The notes below the pieces were generated by a model that did no database searches, was not told where the DNA came from, and saw only the letters and a list, made by a program, of their open reading frames with translations. This document shows positions 59,126 to 64,000 of a stretch of 64,000 bases of DNA, in pieces (position 1 is the stretch's first letter; every line of letters starts with the position of its first letter). A program made the translations under genes and the position numbers. Source of the stretch: an uncultured Muribaculum sp. (lineage in GTDB: Bacteria > Bacteroidota > Bacteroidia > Bacteroidales > Muribaculaceae); NCBI GenBank assembly GCA_910587665.1, contig CAJUMZ010000003.1, positions 62,001-126,000 of the forward strand, given 5' to 3'.

Positions 59126-60517
59126 TTATGATTTCTTTTCCACAAGATATTGCTCATCCTTGTAAGTGAGTCCCATAAAGAGCATCGACAGCAGGCAAGC
59201 GCCGATAAGCATGATGAAAGTCCAGTTCCATCCCGCGGTCTGGGCAACGTATCCCACCACGATATTGGCAAGAATCGCAGTGCCGAAGAAGTAACCGAAA
59301 AATCCGGTAAGGCCGGCGGCTGTCCCCGCGGCATTTTTCGGGGCGAGGTCAAGAGCCTGGACGCCCACAAGCATTACAGGGCCATAGATAAAGAAGCCGA
59401 TTGCCACAAGCGACGCAGTGACTATAATATAATTATCGGAGAAAGTCCAGTACAGGAACACAAACAACGCCACGAAAGCCATGAATATAATCGTAGGAAG
59501 CGCACGACGCCCCTTGAACACCTTGTCGCTCATCCAGCCACACACAAGTGTACCGGGGATTGCCGCAAACTCATAGGCGAAATAAGCCCAACCGGCTTGC
59601 TTGATATCATATCCCTGAGCCTCTTTAAGATAGGTAGGAGCCCAGTCGAGACATCCATAGCGCACCATGTAGATAAAGGCGTTGGCAATGGCGATATACC
59701 ACAAGAGCTTGTTGTTGAGCACATACTTGAAGAAAATCTCTTTAGCCGTAAGCACCTGCTCCTGCTTCTCGCTATAGTTTTTCGGATAATCGTTACGCCA
59801 CTTTTCAACCGAAGGCAATCCACACGACTGCGGGGTGTCACGTATAAGACAATAGGCAAGTATCGCGATAAAAATAGCAACGGCTGCCGGAAAAGCATAT
59901 GTACCGATCAGGAAGTAATACTCCTTGTTGGAACCGTAGAACCAATGTCCAAACCAGATGGCACCATATACAGCCATCGGGCCCACAAGAGCACCGCCTA
60001 CATTATGGGCACAATTCCAGATTGACATCTTGGTGCCGCGCTCCTTCACTGAAAACCAGTGGGTCATAACCCTGCCGCAAGGAGGCCATCCCATGCCGTT
60101 GAACCATCCGACAAGGAAATTCAATATCGCCATGACGGTAATCGCAAGCGACTTATGCTCGGGACCGAACGCCACTACCGGCACAATCATGAACGCCATT
60201 GATATTGACGCCAGGATCAAGCCAAGAGGAAGGAATACCCGCGCATTGCTGCGGTCGCTCACGCTACCCATAAGAAACTTGGAAAGAGCGTATGCTATCG
60301 CATTCATCGAAAGTACGATACTTAGCTCACCCGTGTCGTAACCGAAGTTACCGAGTTCGGGCATAGCCATTGAAAAGTTCTTGCGCACAATATAAAAGCC
60401 GGCGTAACCGATAAAAATACCGATAAACACCTGCCATCTCAATCTTTTGTAACGTGCGTCAGCCTTTGTTCCTGTCTGTTCAGGCTTATAGGCGGGCGGG
60501 GCTAAGAATTTCCACAT
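59126..60517 (-). CDS. glpT: glycerol-3-phosphate transporter (MFS, organophosphate:Pi antiporter)
   Basis: The 463-residue protein has 12 predicted helices and typical GlpT features: the start FIGYAGFYIVRKNFSMAMPEL, FNGMGWPPCGRVMTHWFS, and a central loop before NKLLWYIAIANAFIYMVRYG. It exchanges glycerol-3-phosphate for inorganic phosphate across the inner membrane. It sits between the phosphodiesterase and CorA/GlpC genes, which supports this substrate. UhpT-like hexose phosphate transport is less likely. Confidence 0.92.
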   Translation of the reverse strand: MWKFLAPPAYKPEQTGTKADARYKRLRWQVFIGIFIGYAGFYIVRKNFSMAMPELGNFGYDTGELSIVLSMNAIAYALSKFLMGSVSDRSNARVFLPLGLILASISMAFMIVPVVAFGPEHKSLAITVMAILNFLVGWFNGMGWPPCGRVMTHWFSVKERGTKMSIWNCAHNVGGALVGPMAVYGAIWFGHWFYGSNKEYYFLIGTYAFPAAVAIFIAILAYCLIRDTPQSCGLPSVEKWRNDYPKNYSEKQEQVLTAKEIFFKYVLNNKLLWYIAIANAFIYMVRYGCLDWAPTYLKEAQGYDIKQAGWAYFAYEFAAIPGTLVCGWMSDKVFKGRRALPTIIFMAFVALFVFLYWTFSDNYIIVTASLVAIGFFIYGPVMLVGVQALDLAPKNAAGTAAGLTGFFGYFFGTAILANIVVGYVAQTAGWNWTFIMLIGACLLSMLFMGLTYKDEQYLVEKKS

Positions 60518-60652
60518 GAGAATATCTGATATTAGTTAAATGTATTTGATTTCCTGTTTAGGCTTGGATAATAGTCTAACAATAGCCAATACATTTTGTT
60601 CGATTTTAGGTTAATAAAAGTTATAACCGCGGATGTATATCCAAGAACAAGC

Positions 60653-61573
60653 CTAAAGCCACTTTACCCGGCGCAGCCAGTACCAGATAAGACCGGCGAA
60701 AATAAACGAAAACAAGATAATCAGCCCGAAAGCATTATCCGACCCGCTGAACCATACATCCACATTCATGCCAAAGAAACTTGCCACAAGCGTAGGTATC
60801 ATCAGTATGATCGATATACTCGTCATCTTCTTCATTATGTCATTGACATTATTGGATATGACGGATGCAAAAGTGTCCATACTGTTGCTCATGATAGCCA
60901 TATAGACATTGACGGTATTGGTCGCCTGCCCGAGCTCGATCTCCACATCCTCAAGCAGCTCTGCATCGCAATCATCCGTAAACACATTGTTAAGCCGCTC
61001 CGTAAGCATACTGTTACCCTGCAGGGAAGTATTAAAATATACGAGAGCCTTCTGCAATTGCATCATATTAAGCAGTACCTCATTACGCACACTTTTCTCA
61101 AGCTGTCGGGTAAAGTCGGACACCGTATTATTGATATCCTTCAGATATTGTAGAAACCAATAGGTCGACGAGTATACAAGACGCAACACAAAATCAGGCT
61201 GGTTGTCTATGTTTACATGACGTTTATTACTATGGTTGATAAAATCCGGTATCATTTCCGTGCAGGTATGACAGACCGTAATTATCACATCATCCTTGGT
61301 CATAACCCCAAGCGGTACGGTTATATATTTCATCGGATCGTCGGAAAAATGATGAGGTATCCGCAATATCGTGAGTAGCCATCCGTCTTCATGTTCAAAA
61401 CGCGGGCGCTCATCGATATCGGCTATGTTTTCCATAAAAGATTCAGGCACATTAAGATTACGCAGAAACGCGCAATCCTCTCCGGTAGGCTGCTCCACGC
61501 TTATCCAGTAATGTGGTTGCCATTCAGCCATCTCCACAAATCCCTCATTATCACATGAATAAAACTTCATCAT
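60653..61573 (-). CDS. CorA-family magnesium/divalent cation transporter
   Basis: The 306-residue protein has the CorA layout: a large cytoplasmic N-terminal part (residues about 1-240), then two C-terminal helices with the selectivity motif Gly-Met-Asn in ASFFGMNVDVWF. The last residues are basic (RRVKWL). It forms a pentameric channel for Mg2+ or similar cations. It is placed between glpC and glpT, with gaps of 134 and 135 bp, so it may be transcribed separately. Confidence 0.92.
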   Translation of the reverse strand: MMKFYSCDNEGFVEMAEWQPHYWISVEQPTGEDCAFLRNLNVPESFMENIADIDERPRFEHEDGWLLTILRIPHHFSDDPMKYITVPLGVMTKDDVIITVCHTCTEMIPDFINHSNKRHVNIDNQPDFVLRLVYSSTYWFLQYLKDINNTVSDFTRQLEKSVRNEVLLNMMQLQKALVYFNTSLQGNSMLTERLNNVFTDDCDAELLEDVEIELGQATNTVNVYMAIMSNSMDTFASVISNNVNDIMKKMTSISIILMIPTLVASFFGMNVDVWFSGSDNAFGLIILFSFIFAGLIWYWLRRVKWL

Positions 61574-61620
61574 ACCGATTCAACCCTAATCGCAAAAAAA
61601 TCATATAATCAACCATATTG

Positions 61621-61670
61621 TGGACTGCACCCATAAGTTTTGTGACTAACTCTTGGGGTGCAGTTGATCA
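61621..61670. repeat. palindrome resembling paired IS terminal repeats
   Basis: ACTGCACCC (61624-61632) and GGGTGCAGT (61656-61664) are perfect inverted arms around a 23-nt spacer. The outer sequence TGGACTGCACCCATAAG (61621-61637) resembles the ends of IS3-family (IS150 group) elements, as does the complement of the right side. No transposase lies between, and no flanking duplication was found. It sits between glpC and corA. Confidence 0.5.
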
Positions 61671-61707
61671 GGCGCGAGGCGGCTTTATTATCAAAAGTAA
61701 AATAACA

Positions 61708-62964
61708 TTACACGTCGATGCCGTTTGCCATCTTCGTTTTCTCCACGTCAATCGCCTCTGCAAGTATTGACACGGGATTGGCGACAGGCATGCCGGTCGA
61801 CATCTCGATCTGCCACTTGCAAGTCTCGCAGTCAGTAGCTACAACATCAACCTTGCTTTCAAGTATCTGATCGAAAAGCGGCCTGCCTATTCCCTGCGAA
61901 TACTCATAGTTTTCTTTCTTGAATCCATAAGTACCTGCAATACCGCAACAATTGGAATCGAGCTGAATGAAATCAAGTCCCGGAATCATTTTCAGCAGCG
62001 AGGTGGAATAAATTGACCAACCAAGTTTCTCCATATGGCAAGGCGTGTGATAAGCCACACGTTTTTGATATCCGTCCTTAAAAACAAGCTTCACCTTCCC
62101 TTCATCAATCAGATTATAAAGGAAACGCGTGGCAAGCATTATATCATCGCGCACATCAAGATTGTCAAGTCCAAGTATATGGAGATACTCGTCACGCATA
62201 GTAAACGTACATGTGGAACTTGTGGCTATAACCTGCATGTTGTCGTCGATCACAGCCTTGCGGATTGACTTAAGATTTATCCGGGCATCGCGCATCGCAT
62301 CGTTTATAAGCTTGTTGGCTATCTTGGCTACACCGCAGCACTTTTCCTTTTCAAGCAGCTGCACGCCGTAGCCCACGGCATTCATAAGCGTGACAAGGTC
62401 TTTGCCGAGCTGCGGGAAGTTGTATTGGACATAGCACCCGTGAAAATACACCACTTGCCGGGGATATGCCCCCTGACTTGACCCGGCATGTTTCTTATAC
62501 CACGATGAAAACTTTTGGCTCGCATAGGTGGGGAAAGTACGCCCGTCATCGATCTTGAGCACACTGTCCATAATCTTCTTCACAGGCTTCATCCTGAGCA
62601 TGCCGTTGACTATCGGGGCAAACGGCGTCGCCAATGTGCCCATTACGTCAGTCTCGGCAAGCATGCGGTCGCGCAGTGTCGGCGGATGCTTGCTGTACTT
62701 GATGCGAGCAAGCTGTATTATGTCGCCTATCTTGACATTTGATGGACACGCCACCTCACATCGCTTGCAATTAAGGCAATATTTAAGCGCCTCATCGTAA
62801 AAGAAAGGCTTTTTCAAGCGATAACGCTCACCGTCGGGCCCTCCCTGTTTCGGTCCGGGATAATCGGGATTGACAACCGTCACCGGACAATACACGGTGC
62901 ATATCGTGCATTTTATACACTCTTCAAAGTTGTTCTTGCTTATCGTATTCTCCTGATATTCCAT
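61708..62964 (-). CDS. glpC: anaerobic glycerol-3-phosphate dehydrogenase subunit C
   Basis: The 418-residue protein has two N-terminal 4Fe-4S motifs, CIKCTICTVYCP and CLNCKRCEVACP. Two CCG domains (CCGVAKIANKLIN; CCGIAGTYGFKKENY) also bind clusters. It anchors GlpAB at the membrane and passes electrons from glycerol-3-phosphate oxidation to menaquinone. Its start is 11 bp after the glpB stop, so they share an operon. Confidence 0.94.
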   Translation of the reverse strand: MEYQENTISKNNFEECIKCTICTVYCPVTVVNPDYPGPKQGGPDGERYRLKKPFFYDEALKYCLNCKRCEVACPSNVKIGDIIQLARIKYSKHPPTLRDRMLAETDVMGTLATPFAPIVNGMLRMKPVKKIMDSVLKIDDGRTFPTYASQKFSSWYKKHAGSSQGAYPRQVVYFHGCYVQYNFPQLGKDLVTLMNAVGYGVQLLEKEKCCGVAKIANKLINDAMRDARINLKSIRKAVIDDNMQVIATSSTCTFTMRDEYLHILGLDNLDVRDDIMLATRFLYNLIDEGKVKLVFKDGYQKRVAYHTPCHMEKLGWSIYSTSLLKMIPGLDFIQLDSNCCGIAGTYGFKKENYEYSQGIGRPLFDQILESKVDVVATDCETCKWQIEMSTGMPVANPVSILAEAIDVEKTKMANGIDV

Positions 62965-62975
62965 AGCATCCTCTC

Positions 62976-64000
62976 CTATTTTAACCCGTTAACAATGTCT
63001 GATGCCACTTTCATCGCCGTCAGTATGGCAACTCCGCCTCCCGACTCTTCCTTGATCGCGTCATGACCTCCAGCCACCGCTCCGATCGCCTGCATGTTGT
63101 CGACACGCCTTCCATTTTTGTAAACATGGAAGGAATCATCGGTAATCACGCCGAAGCCCATGTATCTCTGCCTGTTGTAAAGGTCCATGTCACACCATCC
63201 GCTGCGTGGTCCCTCTACGTTGACGTCAAGATTAAACACCGGCTCAAACACCTTATTGGGAGTCGCTTCAAGGCCATGGCTGAAAAAGCTTCCTGTAGCA
63301 AGCACAAACCGGTCGGCTTCAAGAGCCATGTCGCCGAGATTTACCGTGTGGATACTGCTCAGACGCCCGGCGTCAAGATCTCCGGAATATACGGTATCGC
63401 CTATCAGGTATGAGCCTCCGAGATGCTGGAAGTGATTGCGCAGCCTCATCTGGGCGCGCATACCGCAAAGCGACATCGGCATGGTGGACACATAATAAAG
63501 CGGGCGCGTTACCTGCTCCCTCAACAGCCTGACAGGCTCTTCGTCAAACAAGCCAACAACTGCCGGCATCAACACAGTATCGGCATTCGTCTCCGTGATT
63601 ATACGATTGACCTCTTCGGCAAAATGCCTGATTGCCTCTCCTGTTATAAAGCGGGCTATATTGGTGGCACGCATCTCCGTAGAACTTTTGCGGAGTGTGT
63701 CAAGTTCCGGAATAGTGAAATCCCGTGTCTCGCATTCCAATCCCGCAAGATTAAGCCCGCGGGCTATGAAGTCGGGATAAAAATCAAGGAAACCGGTTAT
63801 GTTGACAACTGCAACCTTACCCCATGGCAAATTATCGGGACTCGACGCGGTAGCATAATCGAGCATCGAAAGCCATGCAGGCTTGAACATGCCTATAGGG
63901 GTGAATCTGTAATGATTTTCAGTGTCAGAGCCGACAAGCGTTATACCCGCTTCGGCAAATAGCGGCTTGACTTGTGGCAAAAGTTTTTTAATAATGTCGA
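62976..64000 (-). CDS. glpB: anaerobic glycerol-3-phosphate dehydrogenase subunit B, 5' end outside the window
   Basis: The frame stays open to the right edge (residues DIIKKLLPQ are the first seen), so the gene is 5'-truncated by the window. A TTG at 63980 is not the start. The visible part contains the FAD-dependent pattern of GlpB (GDMALEADRFVLATGSFFSHGLEA; IGAVAGGHDAIKEESGGGVAILTAMKVASDI at the C-terminus). GlpB works with GlpA and GlpC, and glpA should lie just upstream, outside the window. Confidence 0.9.
   Translation of the reverse strand, partial: DIIKKLLPQVKPLFAEAGITLVGSDTENHYRFTPIGMFKPAWLSMLDYATASSPDNLPWGKVAVVNITGFLDFYPDFIARGLNLAGLECETRDFTIPELDTLRKSSTEMRATNIARFITGEAIRHFAEEVNRIITETNADTVLMPAVVGLFDEEPVRLLREQVTRPLYYVSTMPMSLCGMRAQMRLRNHFQHLGGSYLIGDTVYSGDLDAGRLSSIHTVNLGDMALEADRFVLATGSFFSHGLEATPNKVFEPVFNLDVNVEGPRSGWCDMDLYNRQRYMGFGVITDDSFHVYKNGRRVDNMQAIGAVAGGHDAIKEESGGGVAILTAMKVASDIVNGLK

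Noticed and set aside
61621..61670. Terminator between glpC and corA
   Set aside because: The palindrome has no T tract on the minus strand, and its sequence looks like IS ends rather than a terminator.
63980..63980. TTG at 63980 as the glpB start
   Set aside because: The frame stays open to the window edge, and GlpB proteins are longer, so the start lies outside.

Overview
The window looks like chromosomal DNA of an anaerobic gut Bacteroidales, most likely a Muribaculaceae-type organism (an inference from gene content, not a database match). Supporting signs are the Bacteroidota -7 promoter box TAnnTTTG in front of many genes, often with a TTG/TTTG element about 20 bp upstream. Others are the lack of Shine-Dalgarno-like leaders, a TonB receptor with a carboxypeptidase-regulatory domain, two DUF6377-type membrane regulators, a prokaryotic HU/CCDC81 plus SPOR protein, DUF3098, DUF4492 next to cydAB, and a succinate-type CoA transferase. 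No phage, integrase, intact insertion sequence or CRISPR array was seen.

Layout. 1-7.9 kb (minus strand): a partial secreted protein, a GH43 glycosidase with a secreted partner, a PagL-like lipid A deacylase downstream of a TonB receptor, a LuxR-type regulator and a lipoprotein. 8.0-10.0 kb: a histidine kinase/response regulator pair behind helically phased GTCTTAG repeats. 10-20.8 kb (minus): a CarboxypepD_reg protein, tRNA-Pro(UGG), carAB, a sensor kinase with a binding-protein-like sensor, a nitroreductase and a DUF6377 regulator. 20.9-38.9 kb (plus): an AraC regulator, an LptF/G permease, ribBA, groESL behind a sigma-54-type promoter, ligA with a DUF59 protein and lpxH, ispD-recG, ndk, an M23/LysM peptidase, the HU/SPOR protein, a nitroreductase, a DUF2520 protein, a KdsC-like phosphatase and Maf. 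38.9-45.4 kb: an uncharacterised ATP-grasp protein facing a short glycosyltransferase-like protein, an AT-rich stretch, a second DUF6377 regulator, a BASS-type transporter and a Crp/Fnr regulator. 45.4-53 kb: miaB, the CoA transferase, ftsX-DUF3098-uppP-truB-queA and yigZ. 53-64 kb (minus): cydAB with DUF4492, then a porin, a glycerophosphodiesterase lipoprotein, GlpT, CorA, GlpC and partial GlpB.

How the genes fit together. The right end reads as a glycerophosphodiester utilisation block. A porin admits the substrate, a lipoprotein phosphodiesterase releases glycerol-3-phosphate, GlpT imports it, and GlpABC passes its electrons to the quinone pool, which the neighbouring cytochrome bd oxidase can re-oxidise. 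The middle is mostly envelope and housekeeping functions (LptF/G, LpxH, KdsC, UppP, M23, FtsX). The most notable non-coding signals are the sigma-54-type groESL promoter with nested TGACA/TGTCA palindromes, a 12-bp tandem array of DnaA-box-like units at 35.3 kb, phased direct repeats before the two-component pair, several apparently leaderless promoters, and a palindrome at 61.6 kb that resembles paired IS ends.
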